Shown here: in pieces, positions 44,700-55,161 of the stretch
Numbering within the stretch: position 1 is the stretch's first letter
Layout: every line of letters starts with the position of its first letter
NCBI GenBank assembly: GCA_001913845.2
Contig: MKGP02000097.1
Span: 1 to 64,000, forward strand
Source: Limnothrix sp. CACIAM 69d
Lineage (GTDB): Bacteria > Cyanobacteriota > Cyanobacteriia > CACIAM-69d
DNA: 64,000 bases
Direction: 5' to 3'
Translations under genes and position numbers: made by a program
The notes under the pieces: model-generated
Databases searched by the model: none
What the model saw: only the letters and a program-made list of their open reading frames with translations
Told to the model about the DNA's origin: nothing

Positions 44700-44867
44700 C
44701 TACTTCTTGTCACACTTCTTGTCACGCGATCGCTTCAAGCCAGGAAACACCAACCAGGCGATCGCCGCCGAACCAGCCAACATCGCCGCCACCGGAAAGG
44801 TTTGCGACAACGCCGCCAAAGCCGCCGTCACCTCCAACAACAACTTGATGTCTTCGAGGGTTTCCAT
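44700..44867 (-). CDS. Small single-helix membrane protein, 55 residues
   Basis: ATG 44867 with GGAGG about 7 nt upstream. Reads METLEDIKLLLEVTAALAAL, then a hydrophobic stretch (FPVAAMLAGSAAIAWLVF) and a strongly basic tail (PGLKRSRDKKCDKK). Charge pattern suggests one membrane helix with the C-terminus in the cytosol. Not recognised; convergent with the PIN toxin gene. Supported by the ribosome site and the membrane-protein pattern only. Confidence 0.55.
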   Translation of the reverse strand: METLEDIKLLLEVTAALAALSQTFPVAAMLAGSAAIAWLVFPGLKRSRDKKCDKK

Positions 44868-45028
44868 GGGCTGTCCTCCGAACTCGATATCTCTATCAAA
44901 CTCGGCCCTTGTCGGAGTTACAGTTGCTGGCTTGTCGGACTTGGGTTGCTGTTTGATGAAACTCAGCGCGGGAACAGATCCAAAACCTGTCCCCGTTCAT
45001 AAACTGAGTCATTCAGCGCAGTTGGCGA

Positions 45029-46327
45029 TTACAAGCTCGACAGTACCTCGCGGGCCGCGGCTAAAGTCGCTTCAATGTCCTCGTCGGTGTGGGCCAACGA
45101 CGTGAAGCCCGCCTCAAACTGCGAGGGAGCCAGGTACACACCCCGCTCCAACATGCCCCGGTGGAAACGGCTGAACTTGGTCAGGTCAGCGGCCTTGGCT
45201 TCTTCGTAGTTGCGCACGGGGCCCGCCGTGAAGAACATGCCAAACATGCCGCTGATGTGGCCGCCGCAGACTTCGTGACCCGCTTCTCGGGCAATTTCCA
45301 GCAAACCGTTAATCAGCTTGCCGGTGATTTGATCGAGATATTCGTAGCTGCCGGGACGACGCAACAGTTCCAGGGTTTTGATGCCAGCGGTCATGGCCAG
45401 GGGGTTACCCGACAGGGTTCCCGCTTGGTACATGGGGCCAGCGGGGGCCACCATTTGCATGATGTCGCGACGGCCGCCGTAAGCGCCCACGGGCAACCCA
45501 CCGCCGATCACCTTGCCGAGGGTGGTCAGGTCGGGAGTGATGCCGAATTTTTCTTGCACGCCACCGTAGGCAATCCGGAAGCCGGTCATCACTTCGTCAA
45601 ACACCAACAGCGCCCCGTCTTCTTTGGTGATTTCGCGCAGGCCGGCCAGGAAGCCGGGTTCGGGGACGATGAAGCCCGCGTTACCCACGATCGGCTCCAG
45701 GATCACACCCGCGATTTCACCGGGATATTCCGCGAACAGGGCCTTGACGGCTTCCAGGTCGTTGTAGGGGGCGGTCAGGGTGTCGGCGGTGACGGTTTTT
45801 GGCACGCCGGGGGAGTCGGGCAAGCCGAGGGTAGCCACGCCAGAGCCGGCCTTGACCAAGAACATGTCGCCGTGGCCGTGGTAGCAGCCTTCAAACTTCA
45901 GCAGTTTGGTGCGGCCGGTGTAGGCACGCATCAGGCGCTGGACGGCGATGCAGGCTTCGGTGCCGGAGTTGACGAAGCGCACCATTTCGATGCTGGGGAC
46001 GGCATCGATCACCATCTGGGCCAGCACGTTTTCTAGGTAGCAGGGCGCTCCGAAGCTGGTTCCTTTGTCGATCGCGGCTTTCAGGGCTTCCAACACTTCG
46101 GGATGGGCATGGCCACAGATGGCGGGGCCCCAAGTGCCCACGTAGTCGATGTAGCGGTTGTTGTCCACATCCCAGGCATAGGCTCCTTGGACGCGATCGA
46201 ACACGATCGGCTGACCACCCACGGACTTAAACGCACGCACGGGCGAGTTCACGCCACCGGGCATCAGCGTTTGGGCAGCGGCAAAAATTTCTTCTGAACG
46301 GGTGGTGTTAAGGGCAGTGGCAACCAC
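45029..46327 (-). CDS. hemL: Glutamate-1-semialdehyde 2,1-aminomutase
   Basis: PLP enzyme making 5-aminolevulinate for heme, chlorophyll and bilins by the C5 pathway. 432 residues. N-terminal [57 protein letters not shown] (PLP pocket), PLP Lys in [18 protein letters not shown], and [13 protein letters not shown]. Monocistronic; start at 46327 follows a plausible promoter spacer. Confidence 0.97.
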   Translation of the reverse strand: MVATALNTTRSEEIFAAAQTLMPGGVNSPVRAFKSVGGQPIVFDRVQGAYAWDVDNNRYIDYVGTWGPAICGHAHPEVLEALKAAIDKGTSFGAPCYLENVLAQMVIDAVPSIEMVRFVNSGTEACIAVQRLMRAYTGRTKLLKFEGCYHGHGDMFLVKAGSGVATLGLPDSPGVPKTVTADTLTAPYNDLEAVKALFAEYPGEIAGVILEPIVGNAGFIVPEPGFLAGLREITKEDGALLVFDEVMTGFRIAYGGVQEKFGITPDLTTLGKVIGGGLPVGAYGGRRDIMQMVAPAGPMYQAGTLSGNPLAMTAGIKTLELLRRPGSYEYLDQITGKLINGLLEIAREAGHEVCGGHISGMFGMFFTAGPVRNYEEAKAADLTKFSRFHRGMLERGVYLAPSQFEAGFTSLAHTDEDIEATLAAAREVLSSL

Positions 46328-46500
46328 AGCGAGCGTCTCCTTAGTTGGGTGTAATGGTTGGTTGTGATGGGGTTGGCGAATATCAAACCATTTTTACAAC
46401 CCTAAAATTTTAAAATGAGAGGGGCGATCGCTGTCAGAAGTGGTAATATAGCCAAGCAATGTTGAGTGGCACTTGTGCGGCCGCTGGCGTAGCCGACCCT

Positions 46501-46574
46501 GGATGCGTAGCTCAGTTGGATAGAGCATCAGATTCCGGTTCTGAGGGTCGGGGGTTCGAGTCCCTCCGCATCCG
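46501..46574 (+). tRNA. tRNA-Arg(CCG)
   Basis: Acceptor GGATGCG/CGCATCC, D arm TAGCTCAGTTGGATAGAGCA, anticodon stem TCAGA/TCTGA with loop TTCCGGT (anticodon CCG), T loop GGTTCGAGTCC, discriminator G. CCA not encoded. Confidence 0.95.
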
Positions 46575-46606
46575 TTCCCATTGATTCTGTTGATCCTGGA
46601 CAAATG

Positions 46607-46630
46607 GTGATCGCATAAAATGGCGATCAC
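46607..46630 (+). terminator. Hairpin after tRNA-Arg, possible terminator
   Basis: GTGATCGC (46607-46614) / GCGATCAC (46623-46630) with loop ATAAAATG. The following GGGCTGGTTTTGG has only four T in a row, so termination is uncertain. Confidence 0.4.
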
Positions 46631-46671
46631 GGGCTGGTTTTGGTGTTGTTCAACCGGCCCTAGAGTTTACT

Positions 46672-47331
46672 GTGGCCACTGACGCATCGCCTTCTCATCC
46701 GTCTAATTTGCCGTCCCCATCGGAAGCTGGGGCTAATGCTGGTTCTGGGTCTGAGTCTTCACCCCAAACAGAAGCTGCGGCCACCCCGCCGGCCCCGGCC
46801 AATGCGGTGGCCATTCGCGACATGACGATCGATGACCTCGCTCCGGTCTTTCACCTGGGCGAACAGCTTTTTCAAAATGAGTTGTATCCCACGCTGTACC
46901 GCACTTGGGATGAGTGGGAGGTCTCGGGCCTCTACAACACGGATCCGGAATATTGCCTGATTGCGGAAGTGGAAGGCGAGTTTGCGGGGTTTGTGTTGGG
47001 GACGGTGATTGAAAAGCAGATGACCTACGGCTACATCAATTGGCTCGGGGTTGATCACCGATTCCAGCGCCGGGGCGTGGCCGACTCCTTGGTCGATCGA
47101 TTTGTGGAGCGCACGATCCACCAAGGGGCCCGCAGCCTATTCATTGACACGGATCCTGCCAATGAACCGGCGGTGAAGTTTTTTACCCGCAAGGGCTTTG
47201 ACAATGTGCGCCGCCACGTTTATATGTCGCTCGATTTGGGACAACATCCCTACTTTGGCCGGCTAATTGACTATGAACAAGACCAGGTGGAGCGGGCTGC
47301 CCGCAAGCATCGCCGCCGCGCCAAGGGATAG
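46672..47331 (+). CDS. GNAT N-acetyltransferase
   Basis: 219 residues from GTG 46672. The first 45 residues are Ser/Pro/Ala-rich and probably disordered, then the GNAT fold starts at VAIRDMTIDDLAPVFHLGEQLF. Acetyl-CoA loop: LGVDHRFQRRGVADSLVDRF (R/Q-x-x-G-x-A). Then IDTDPANEPAVKFFTRKGF and the C-terminal VYMSLDL. A basic tail (ERAARKHRRRAKG) follows. Resembles RimI-type N-terminal or lysine acetyltransferases; substrate unknown. Confidence 0.88.
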   Translation: MATDASPSHPSNLPSPSEAGANAGSGSESSPQTEAAATPPAPANAVAIRDMTIDDLAPVFHLGEQLFQNELYPTLYRTWDEWEVSGLYNTDPEYCLIAEVEGEFAGFVLGTVIEKQMTYGYINWLGVDHRFQRRGVADSLVDRFVERTIHQGARSLFIDTDPANEPAVKFFTRKGFDNVRRHVYMSLDLGQHPYFGRLIDYEQDQVERAARKHRRRAKG

Positions 47332-47451
47332 GTTGTGCAGTTGATCCCTTGATCCCCAAGCCTGCCCTCTGGCGATCGTGGCGTGCGATCGTGGACTTTG
47401 ATCGCGGACTGAACTGGTGAGAAACAAGGGTCTTCAGCCCCTAATTTGCCC

Positions 47452-49893
47452 ATGAAGTTTTTGCCCCTGCGCACCAAAATTGTCCTTGCTGTGATGGCTA
47501 GTGGTTGGGTGGGGGCGGCGCTGGTCGGTCACTTAACCCTGGAAATGATGCGGGCTTCCTTTTCGCCAGCCACCGTGCAGGGACACCAGGAAAAATATCG
47601 ATCGCATGTGTTGGCCTATTACCAATCGGCTGGATCTTGGGATGCGGCCAAGCAGCGGGAAGATTTAGGCCACTTCATCCAGCGCCGGCGGGCAGAACTA
47701 GCCCGTAGTCACAGCGCTGACCTGCCTAGGGATCCCCGCCCGATCGATTGCCCTGTTGAAAGCTGGCTTCAGCGGCTCAAAGCCTGGTTAGGCCCCCTGG
47801 TGATGTTTGGGCGGCCCTCCCCACCTCCCATGGCTCAGGGGCCTTTGGGCACATTGTCCTGTCATGCGGAAGTTGCTTGGCCGTCCGATCGCCCAGCACT
47901 TCAGGAAGATCCGGCGATGGCTCCTGGTTGGTTTTTGCCCCCCAACCCAGGACAACCCAGGGCAGGCCGACCGCTTTTTTCCGTGGTGGACTCAGAAGGC
48001 AACTATATCTTGCCCTCTGAGCGGGCGGCGCGGGGCGATCGCGTCCCATTTTTCGACTTGCAACGTTGGTGGTCTCAAGCATGGTCGCAGCGAATTTCTG
48101 AGCTGCAATTGAAGGAGCAAACCATTGGCTTCATTGTGTTTGAAAATGACTCGGAAGTAGATGATAGCTTCCTGGCCTATGAACAAAGTGTGCGAGTTAG
48201 TTTTCTGTTGGCTTTTTTGGTCACAACGCTTCCCATTGGCATGATGGGTTATTTTTTGGGAAACACGATCGCCAAGCCCTTGGAGCAATTAACAGAAGCT
48301 ATCCGTCTAATGAAGCGAGGTGATTTAGACCGCGCGATCGAGGTTAAGGCCAATGGTGAAATTGGCCAATTGGCGACTGAGTTTGTGGCCATGCGATCCC
48401 AACGGCAATTGGCAGAGCAAAAATTAGCCCGCCAAAAACAGCAAGCCGAAGCAGCCAAGCACCAGGCAGAATTAGCCAATCAGGCTAAGAGTGAATTCTT
48501 GTCGAATATGAGCCATGAGTTGCGAACGCCGCTGAATGCTGTCATTGGATTTTCACAACTGATGAAGCGCGATATTGGCCTAACCGAGGATCAAAAAACT
48601 AACCTGGCCGTGATTCAGATGAGCGGCGAGCATTTATTGAGACTTATTGATAATTTCCTGTCGATGGCCAAGATTGAAGCGGGCAAGGCGGAACTCGTTA
48701 CACAGTCGATCGAGGTGCGATCGCTCTTTAAAGAAGTCGTGGCTATGTTCGAGTTGGCTGCCCATCAGAAGGGATTGCGCCTCGATTTTGAACTGGATTC
48801 AGCCTTGCCTGCCTATGTGGTGATGGATGATGGAAAATTGCGCCAAGTGTTGGTCAATCTATTAGGCAATGCTATTAAGTTCACGCCGGAAGGGGGCATT
48901 TCGGTGCAAGTGCGATATGCACCACCCGATCGCCTGATGGTGGAGGTGATTGATTCCGGGGTGGGCATTGAACCGACTGAGTTACCCAAGTTATTTCAGT
49001 CTTTTGAGCAAACCGCATCGGGGCGATCGAGCCGTGTGGGAACCGGATTGGGCTTAGCCCTCAGTCGCTCTTTTATACAACTCATGGGGGGCGAAATTAC
49101 GGTCAGAAGCCAGCCCAATCAGGGAACTGCTTTTCATTTTTGGATCAGTGCGCCCATTGGAGAGCCGAACAGCGCCAACCCCGATCCCCGGCAAATTATT
49201 GGGTTAGCGCCCGATTCCCCAATTCCCCGCATTTTGATTGCTGACGATCGCCCGGAAAATTGCACCCTTTTGAGTCAACTGCTCAAGCACGTGGGGTTTG
49301 CTGTCCGGGAAGTGCATGACGGCTATCAGGCGATCGAGGAGTGGTCTAAATGGCAGCCCCACCTGATTTGGATGGATTTACGAATGCCACAACTTGATGG
49401 CATTTCGGCCATGAGACAAATTAAGAAACTAGCCCATTCAAAACAGCAGTTTGTGGCTATTTTAGCCCTGACGGCCAGTGCTTTTCAGGAAGATGAAGAG
49501 CAGGTTTTAGCAACCGGTTTTGATGGATTTGTGCGCAAACCCTTCCGAGAGCAAACGATTCTGGATGCGATCGCCTATCATCTCCAAGTTCGCTATCTGT
49601 ATGCCAACTTATCCACCGGTTTGGAAAGCGAGATCAGCAGCAGCTTCAGCGGACGATCGCCCGTCACCAGCCCTGAACTAACGGATCGCGTGAGTCAAAA
49701 ACTACGAAATTTGCCAGAACTTTGGCGCAGGCAAATGCTGAAAGCAGCCCAGGAAGCGGACTTTTTTGAACTGGAATATTTGATTCATCAACTACCCCCA
49801 GAAGAGACATTAATCATTGCTCAACTGAATCGTATTTTACATGATTATGACTATGATCAACTACAGTCATTATTGAGTATAAATCTGACATGA
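47452..49893 (+). CDS. Hybrid sensor histidine kinase with receiver
   Basis: 813 residues from ATG 47452. TM1 (about 8-30), a 215-residue extracytoplasmic sensor of unknown type, TM2 (about 248-270), HAMP (about 270-322), coiled coil, HisKA with His355 ([12 protein letters not shown]), HATPase ([24 protein letters not shown]), then a receiver (about 590-715) with phospho-acceptor Asp642 ([11 protein letters not shown]) and Lys in VRKPF. The last 100 residues are a helical tail without an HPt His motif that I can see. Phosphotransfer to the DGC response regulator encoded next (210 bp downstream) is likely from context, not proven. Confidence 0.92.
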   Translation: MKFLPLRTKIVLAVMASGWVGAALVGHLTLEMMRASFSPATVQGHQEKYRSHVLAYYQSAGSWDAAKQREDLGHFIQRRRAELARSHSADLPRDPRPIDCPVESWLQRLKAWLGPLVMFGRPSPPPMAQGPLGTLSCHAEVAWPSDRPALQEDPAMAPGWFLPPNPGQPRAGRPLFSVVDSEGNYILPSERAARGDRVPFFDLQRWWSQAWSQRISELQLKEQTIGFIVFENDSEVDDSFLAYEQSVRVSFLLAFLVTTLPIGMMGYFLGNTIAKPLEQLTEAIRLMKRGDLDRAIEVKANGEIGQLATEFVAMRSQRQLAEQKLARQKQQAEAAKHQAELANQAKSEFLSNMSHELRTPLNAVIGFSQLMKRDIGLTEDQKTNLAVIQMSGEHLLRLIDNFLSMAKIEAGKAELVTQSIEVRSLFKEVVAMFELAAHQKGLRLDFELDSALPAYVVMDDGKLRQVLVNLLGNAIKFTPEGGISVQVRYAPPDRLMVEVIDSGVGIEPTELPKLFQSFEQTASGRSSRVGTGLGLALSRSFIQLMGGEITVRSQPNQGTAFHFWISAPIGEPNSANPDPRQIIGLAPDSPIPRILIADDRPENCTLLSQLLKHVGFAVREVHDGYQAIEEWSKWQPHLIWMDLRMPQLDGISAMRQIKKLAHSKQQFVAILALTASAFQEDEEQVLATGFDGFVRKPFREQTILDAIAYHLQVRYLYANLSTGLESEISSSFSGRSPVTSPELTDRVSQKLRNLPELWRRQMLKAAQEADFFELEYLIHQLPPEETLIIAQLNRILHDYDYDQLQSLLSINLT

Positions 49894-50030
49894 AACTGTC
49901 ATAGAATTTGATGGATATTTGATTGGTATTTACAATTAGCGCTCAGCGAATTTTTTAAGTATTGTGCTTGTATTTTGCTCCTTCGCTGCATTGGCAATTA
50001 GTATAAATTCACGAATTTCATGATGCGAGT

Positions 50031-50045
50031 TTCACAATTTGTGAA
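50031..50045. promoter_or_regulatory. 15-bp palindrome upstream of the diguanylate cyclase gene
   Basis: TTCACAATTTGTGAA, a perfect 7+1+7 palindrome, 56 bp before ATG 50101. Nearby AAATTCACGAATTT is a second short dyad. A candidate operator. Confidence 0.45.
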
Positions 50046-50100
50046 TTAAATTTGCAAATTTTCAGAAACTCAAGACCACAATCTTCAGGATGCAGAGCCG

Positions 50101-51120
50101 ATGAACTATTCAATGATCGATCGTGTCCCCCCACAAGATGGCCAGCATGAAGCCATCCATGAGCTGGCGCAACCGCCCTGCACAATCCCGACAGTGCAAG
50201 GCAATATCTTGTTGGTGGATGATAATTTGGTGAACCTGCGAGTCTTGAGCCAGTTGCTGGTGCGGGAGGGTCACAAGGTGCGGCCGGTCAACAGCGGAGA
50301 ACAGGCACTGAAGGCGATCGCGGCCCATCGCCCAGATCTGATCTTGTTGGATATTCGGATGCCGAATCTAGATGGTTATGAAGTTTGTCAACGCTTGAAG
50401 GCTGATCGTCGATCGCAGTCTATTCCGATCATTTTTATCAGCGCGGCCAACGCCGTTCATGACAAGGTTAAGGGGTTTGAGGTGGGCGGTGTGGACTATA
50501 TCGCCAAGCCCTTTCAAGAGTTGGAAGTGTTGGCAAGGGTCAACACCCATTTACAGATTTATCGACTGCAACAGGCCCTGAATCAAAAGATCTCGGATCT
50601 GGAAAAGGCAAACGCCAAGATCACGGAATTGAGCATTCGAGATGAGCTGACGGGACTGTTTAATCGCCGTCACTTTAATGGGCAAATGAGCCAATTATTT
50701 GAGCAGGCTCAGCGCTATCGTTCTCCCTTGAGCGTGGCGATCGGGGATGTGGATTTCTTTAAGCGAATCAATGATCGGTTTTCACACGCGGTGGGCGATC
50801 GGGTCTTGAAAGGTGTGGCGCAAATTCTGCAAAAAAATCTGCGATCGAGTGATCTTTGTGCTCGCTATGGGGGCGAAGAATTTGTGATTGCACTGCCGGG
50901 CATAGGCTCAGGGGATGCGGTGGCGGCTTGCAACAAAGTTCGTCAGGCGATCGAGCAAGCGCCTTGGCCCAAAATTCACCCAGAACTCAGCGTCACCCTC
51001 AGCATTGGTGTTTCTGACCATTTAGCCTTGGGAGATTATGAGGCAATGATTGCAGAGGCCGATCGCTATCTCTATGCCGCCAAACATGGGGGACGGAACC
51101 GGGTTTGCGCCGCTTCTTAA
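50101..51120 (+). CDS. Response regulator with GGDEF diguanylate cyclase
   Basis: Makes c-di-GMP. 339 residues: receiver (about 35-155) with Asp84 (LILLDIRMPNLDG), short coiled coil (about 160-180), GGDEF domain (about 185-339). Active site GGEEF at 257-261 and the product-inhibition site RSSD at 248-251, so it should be an active, feedback-inhibited cyclase. It directly follows the hybrid kinase and is the likely output of that sensor. Confidence 0.95.
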   Translation: MNYSMIDRVPPQDGQHEAIHELAQPPCTIPTVQGNILLVDDNLVNLRVLSQLLVREGHKVRPVNSGEQALKAIAAHRPDLILLDIRMPNLDGYEVCQRLKADRRSQSIPIIFISAANAVHDKVKGFEVGGVDYIAKPFQELEVLARVNTHLQIYRLQQALNQKISDLEKANAKITELSIRDELTGLFNRRHFNGQMSQLFEQAQRYRSPLSVAIGDVDFFKRINDRFSHAVGDRVLKGVAQILQKNLRSSDLCARYGGEEFVIALPGIGSGDAVAACNKVRQAIEQAPWPKIHPELSVTLSIGVSDHLALGDYEAMIAEADRYLYAAKHGGRNRVCAAS

Positions 51121-51322
51121 TGTTTCGTTGAGGCCAAGGCGGTAGGATGATCGTTTTGGATTGCAGCCCCGTTTTTTCGATCGCGCGCGATCGCCCCCTG
51201 GGCCGAAGGATGCTGGGCTTGAATCATCCTCAGTCAACGCTGGGGCAGCGCGATCGACCCTTGGACGCAAATTCCGGGGCTGCTGGTTGTGTCGCACTCT
51301 TTTGTTGAAAGGCAAGTAACCT

Positions 51323-52297
51323 ATGGGCCCCGTCAGTCAGTTCATCAAACACCACTACCGCCACTTCAACGCAGCGGCCTTGGTGGATGCCGCTGAAGCA
51401 TTTAAGGTGCATGTGGAAGCCGGAAATCCGATGTTGCTGGCCATGGCCGGAGCCATGAGCACGGCAGAATTGGGCCTGTCGCTGGCGGAAATGATTCGCC
51501 AAGGCAAAATCAACGCGATTTCTTGCACGGGGGCCAACCTGGAAGAAGACATCTTTAACCTGGTGGCCCATGATTACTATGTGCGGATTCCGAACTATCG
51601 GGACTTGACCCCAGAAGATGAACAAAAACTGCTGGACAAGCATCTGAACCGGGTCACCGATACCTGTATTCCGGAAGAGGAAGCCATTCGCCGCATGGAA
51701 AAGGCCGTGCTGGATGTGTGGAAAGCGGCCGATGCGGCTGGGCAACGGAAGTTCCCCCACGAATTCTTCTACGAAGTGCTGCTGAATGGCTCCTTGAAGG
51801 AGTATTACCAAATCGATCCGAAGAATTCCTGGATGTTGGCGGCGGCTGAACGGAATTTGCCGATCTTTGTGCCCGGCTGGGAAGATTCGACCCTGGGGAA
51901 CATTTTTGCGGCTCGCTGCATTGAGGGCGACATCAAAAATGTCCACACGGTACGCACGGGCATTGAATACATGATGGCCCTGGCGGACTATTACACGAAG
52001 GTTTCGATCGAAAGCGGCCAGTCGATCGGGTTCTTCCAAATTGCGGGCGGCATTGCGGGCGACTTCCCCATTTGCGTTGTGCCCATGTTGCAGCAAGACC
52101 TGCTGCGGGAAACGCCGCTGTGGGGCTATTTCTGCCAAATCAGCGATTCCACCACCAGCTATGGTTCCTATTCGGGAGCCGTGCCCAACGAGAAAATTAC
52201 TTGGGGCAAACTGTCGATCGACACGCCCCGGTTTGTGATTGAAAGTGACGCAACGATCGTGGCTCCGTTGGTGTTTGCCTACGTGTTGGGCTGGTAA
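51323..52297 (+). CDS. Deoxyhypusine-synthase-like enzyme
   Basis: 324 residues of the DHS family. Signature regions: GNPMLLAMAGAMSTAELG, ISCTGANLEEDIFNLVAHD, FVPGWEDSTLGNIFAARC, SYSGAVPNEKITWGKL with the catalytic Lys296. Bacteria lack eIF5A, so bacterial members act on small molecules (homospermidine/aminobutyl transfer) or have unknown roles; cyanobacterial members are widely conserved. Start ATG 51323 after GAAAGG. The 200-bp spacer before it shows no other gene. Confidence 0.92.
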   Translation: MGPVSQFIKHHYRHFNAAALVDAAEAFKVHVEAGNPMLLAMAGAMSTAELGLSLAEMIRQGKINAISCTGANLEEDIFNLVAHDYYVRIPNYRDLTPEDEQKLLDKHLNRVTDTCIPEEEAIRRMEKAVLDVWKAADAAGQRKFPHEFFYEVLLNGSLKEYYQIDPKNSWMLAAAERNLPIFVPGWEDSTLGNIFAARCIEGDIKNVHTVRTGIEYMMALADYYTKVSIESGQSIGFFQIAGGIAGDFPICVVPMLQQDLLRETPLWGYFCQISDSTTSYGSYSGAVPNEKITWGKLSIDTPRFVIESDATIVAPLVFAYVLGW

Positions 52298-52592
52298 CGA
52301 GGCGGCGATCCGTTGCCGAATCGATCGCGCTCAAGGTCGATCAATCAAGATCGATCGATGTAGCTCCCAGTCGCTAGGTTGAGTCCTGCTCCGCTGTTTT
52401 GGGTTGGCAATCATTACACCCAGGACAGCGAGGCGGGCCAACCATGCCCAATCGAAGGTATTAAAACTCCAAAATTGCCCATCTCCAATCGATCGGGCGA
52501 TCGGCGGTAGGATGATTGGGATTTAGCGGCAACCTTGGGCCCCAGCGGCTCCGCATTGCCCTGTACCTGGACTTCACCCCCATCCTTAGACC

Positions 52593-52994
52593 ATGCCCGA
52601 CATTGTTGACATTGCCATTAATGCCGGTTCCTTTGAAACCCTCGTAACCGCCGTCAAGGTGGCTGGATTGGTCGAAGCCCTGAAAAGTCCAGGCCCCTTC
52701 ACCGTGTTTGCGCCCAACGACCAGGCCTTTGCTCAGCTCCCACCCGGCACGGTGCAAACCCTGGTGCAAAACCCCCCACAACTGGCTCGCATCCTGAAAT
52801 ATCACGTGGTGGCTGGTAGATACACCCAAGCGGATTTGGCCCAGGTGACCCAACTGGAATCGCTCGAAGGTGCTCCAATTCCAGTACGGGTTGGTAAAAA
52901 CTTTGAGGTGAAAAATGCCACGGTGGTGGCGGCCGACATCGAGGCAGCCAATGGCGTGATCCACGTGCTCGATCGGGTAATTCTGATGGGTTAA
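52593..52994 (+). CDS. Fasciclin (FAS1) domain protein
   Basis: 133 residues, a single FAS1 domain: [41 protein letters not shown] (H1 motif), [12 protein letters not shown] (YH motif) and [14 protein letters not shown] (H2 motif). No signal peptide, so apparently cytosolic, as for many cyanobacterial FAS1 proteins. Role not known, adhesion-type in eukaryotes. Confidence 0.93.
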   Translation: MPDIVDIAINAGSFETLVTAVKVAGLVEALKSPGPFTVFAPNDQAFAQLPPGTVQTLVQNPPQLARILKYHVVAGRYTQADLAQVTQLESLEGAPIPVRVGKNFEVKNATVVAADIEAANGVIHVLDRVILMG

Positions 52995-53718
52995 TGGGTT
53001 AGGGAGCCAATGGGTTGATCAACGGCAAAAGCACGGTTTTCAGATTTCAGAACCGGCCGGCAAGGGGCTGCCCCGCTCCCCAAAATTCAGTTGAGTTCAA
53101 GTTGGGTCCATCAAATTGAGTCAAATTCGATCCAACTTTTCAATCCAGCTTGAGGAAGCCCAACTCAAGCTTGCGATTGTTTGCAACTCTTTACATTTCT
53201 TCAAAATTCCGAATAGGGGACTGCTTTCGCCAAGCTTTCCCCAAACCTGCTTTTTGAATCGTGCTTCGCAAGGGGCGTTCCGCGCTCAGCGTAGGATTTA
53301 GCGCGATCGCTCTGGTTCCTGTTCCGCGTCAGCCCACCGGTAAGATCAGTCAGCTCACCGTGAACTGAGTGTTGATCAGTACATAGCTGGTTTGGGGGAA
53401 TGCCATACACTGAGAGACAGTTTGTTAACTGTCTAGACGGACTCGGCTTCCAGGGGCATCTATTGACTGAAGGGGAATTCGCTTCCGTCCTCGCCTGGTG
53501 TTGAGTTTGCGGTTCGCAGGGCACAGCTATGGTCACGATCAATCCAGACCATGGCCCAACCGAAGCCGCGATCGGAACATGGTTCACTACTTTTTCCCGA
53601 GTATCGTTTTCAATAGAGTCTCAGGGGTAGGGAACAGCAGCCGCGAGGACAGATAACATCCAGCCCTTGTAGGTCGCTACTGCTTTTGCTTGTATCAGTC
53701 TCATAAGGGGTAGTTCTT
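52995..53718. other. 724-bp region without a convincing gene
   Basis: Holds an 8-bp hairpin AGACAGTT-TGTT-AACTGTCT (53415-53434). The last 140 bp before the DUF928 gene look like a leader (AGGGGTAG ribosome site 6 nt before ATG 53719). Open frames here (for example minus strand 53201-53587) have no recognisable features. Confidence 0.5.
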
Positions 53719-54489
53719 ATGGTGCCCAATCGCATGCTCTCCCGATTCTTTGTTTCCTCGGTTTTGACGGCCGGGGCGATCGCCCTTTCAAGTTTCGCCG
53801 CTTCGGCAGGAATGCCTTTGGTTAACGGTCAAGCTGGCTCAGAAGGGCCCGCCGTTAGCTTTAATTCGCTCCCGAGCCAAGAAGCTGGGTTCGCTCCCCG
53901 GGGTAACCGCACCCTTCGCCACACGGTCAGTGGAGGCCGGCGCGGTGCTTGTGGTTCCTCGGCCTTGGCCCTCATGCCCTTAGTTCCAGGCCAACAGGGT
54001 GCGCTGACGGCCAGTGCTCATCCTTCGCTGTGGGTCTATGTGCCCGCTGGGATGGGCAGCACAGCTCGTTTCCGGTTGACGGACGCAACGGAAGCCGACT
54101 TGGACGAGCAAACCATCGCCCTTCCCCAGGAAGGCGGCCTGGTGCAGGTGAAGCTGCGGGATAAGGGCCAAGGCCTGACCGCTGGCAAAGCCTATCAGTG
54201 GTACGTTTCGGTAGCTTGCGAAACGGCCAACGGCGAAGAACCGCGCAACACCTTCGCTAGCGGCTGGATTCAACGGGTGGAAGCCAGCTCTGCGGTGGCG
54301 GAAGCAACGGCAGCTCCCGATCGACTGGCGGCGGCGGCGGCCTATGCTCGTGCGGGCATTTGGTACGACGCGGTGAGCAGCGTGATTGAAGCCGATCGAT
54401 CGGGCGATCGAGCGGCCGCTTGGCAAGCGCTGGCCACTTCGGCGGGTTTGGATCGATCGCTGATGGCCATTAACCTGCCCAGCAACTAG
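53719..54489 (+). CDS. DUF928 family exported protein
   Basis: 256 residues. Signal peptide in 1-30 (FFVSSVLTAGAIALSSFAASA), then the cyanobacterial DUF928 pattern: GRRGACG..ALALMPLVPG, HPSLWVYVPAG, ATEADLDEQTIALPQEGGLVQVKL, YQWYVSVAC and a helical tail with AAAAAYARAGIWYDAVSSV. Function unknown; often next to CHASE2-domain or adhesion genes, not seen here. Strong terminator downstream. Confidence 0.85.
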   Translation: MVPNRMLSRFFVSSVLTAGAIALSSFAASAGMPLVNGQAGSEGPAVSFNSLPSQEAGFAPRGNRTLRHTVSGGRRGACGSSALALMPLVPGQQGALTASAHPSLWVYVPAGMGSTARFRLTDATEADLDEQTIALPQEGGLVQVKLRDKGQGLTAGKAYQWYVSVACETANGEEPRNTFASGWIQRVEASSAVAEATAAPDRLAAAAAYARAGIWYDAVSSVIEADRSGDRAAAWQALATSAGLDRSLMAINLPSN

Positions 54490-54573
54490 ACCAGCAACCG
54501 GCCCCGCAACTCGTCAGATTGCCCGGTGGCAATCCTCAAGACAGTGCGTAGGCTATGATGCCTGTCGAGTCAG

Positions 54574-54613
54574 AATCAGGATTGAGTGTAAGCTCAATCC
54601 TGATTTTGGTTTT
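54574..54613 (+). terminator. Strong Rho-independent terminator
   Basis: Perfect 13-bp stem AATCAGGATTGAG/CTCAATCCTGATT, loop TGTAAG, tail TTGGTTTTT. It ends the DUF928 transcript 85 bp after its stop and 27 bp before the next gene. Confidence 0.9.
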
Positions 54614-54639
54614 TAGGGCTTGTTTCTTGGAGTTGGTTG

Positions 54640-55161
54640 ATGAACTACCTAATTGCTGTCTTTGCCGATCGCATGGGCGTGGAAGCGGCTTACACGGCCC
54701 TGGAAGCGGCAGGCTTTGACCTCAAGCAAATGGCCATTTTGGGCAAGGGCTACAAAACCGCCGATGAATTTGGATTCATTGACCCCAGCCAGCAAGCTCG
54801 TCGCCAAATTAAGATGATGGCTTTTTGGACGATTCCCTTTGGCTTTGTGGCCGGCGTGGGATTCAGCCTGGCGACGGGGTTGCAAACCTTCACGGAATGG
54901 GCCGGCCCGGTAGGCAACCACTTGGTGGGTGGCCTGTTGGGGGCGATCGGGGGAGCCATGGGCAGCGTGACCGTTGGGGGCGGCCTGGGCCTGACGGGAG
55001 GTAACGGCGATGTGCTGGCCTATCGCAATCGACTTGACCAAGATCAATACCTATTGGTGATCAAAAATCTTGATCCGATGCAAACCCGCCAAGCAAATGA
55101 TTTAATTCGGCTGCAAAACCCGGAAACCGTACAGGGCTATACCGATTCTGGGGCCGTTTAA
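54640..55161 (+). CDS. Conserved membrane-associated protein with glycine-rich helices
   Basis: 173 residues from ATG 54640 (TTG 54637 is adjacent). N-terminal alpha/beta part (NYLIAVFADRMGVEAAYTALEAAGFDLKQMAILGKGY) similar to the flavin-free DUF1269/general-stress 17M fold. Then two hydrophobic helices (MMAFWTIPFGFVAGVGFSLA; LVGGLLGAIGGAMGSVTVGGGLGL) and a final strand (DQYLLVIKNLD). Likely inner-membrane; function unknown. Isolated between terminators and ppc. Confidence 0.65.
   Translation: MNYLIAVFADRMGVEAAYTALEAAGFDLKQMAILGKGYKTADEFGFIDPSQQARRQIKMMAFWTIPFGFVAGVGFSLATGLQTFTEWAGPVGNHLVGGLLGAIGGAMGSVTVGGGLGLTGGNGDVLAYRNRLDQDQYLLVIKNLDPMQTRQANDLIRLQNPETVQGYTDSGAV

Noticed and set aside
53201-53587. 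Minus-strand frame of 128 codons
   Set aside because: Composition and start are unconvincing, no motif, and it covers a likely leader region.
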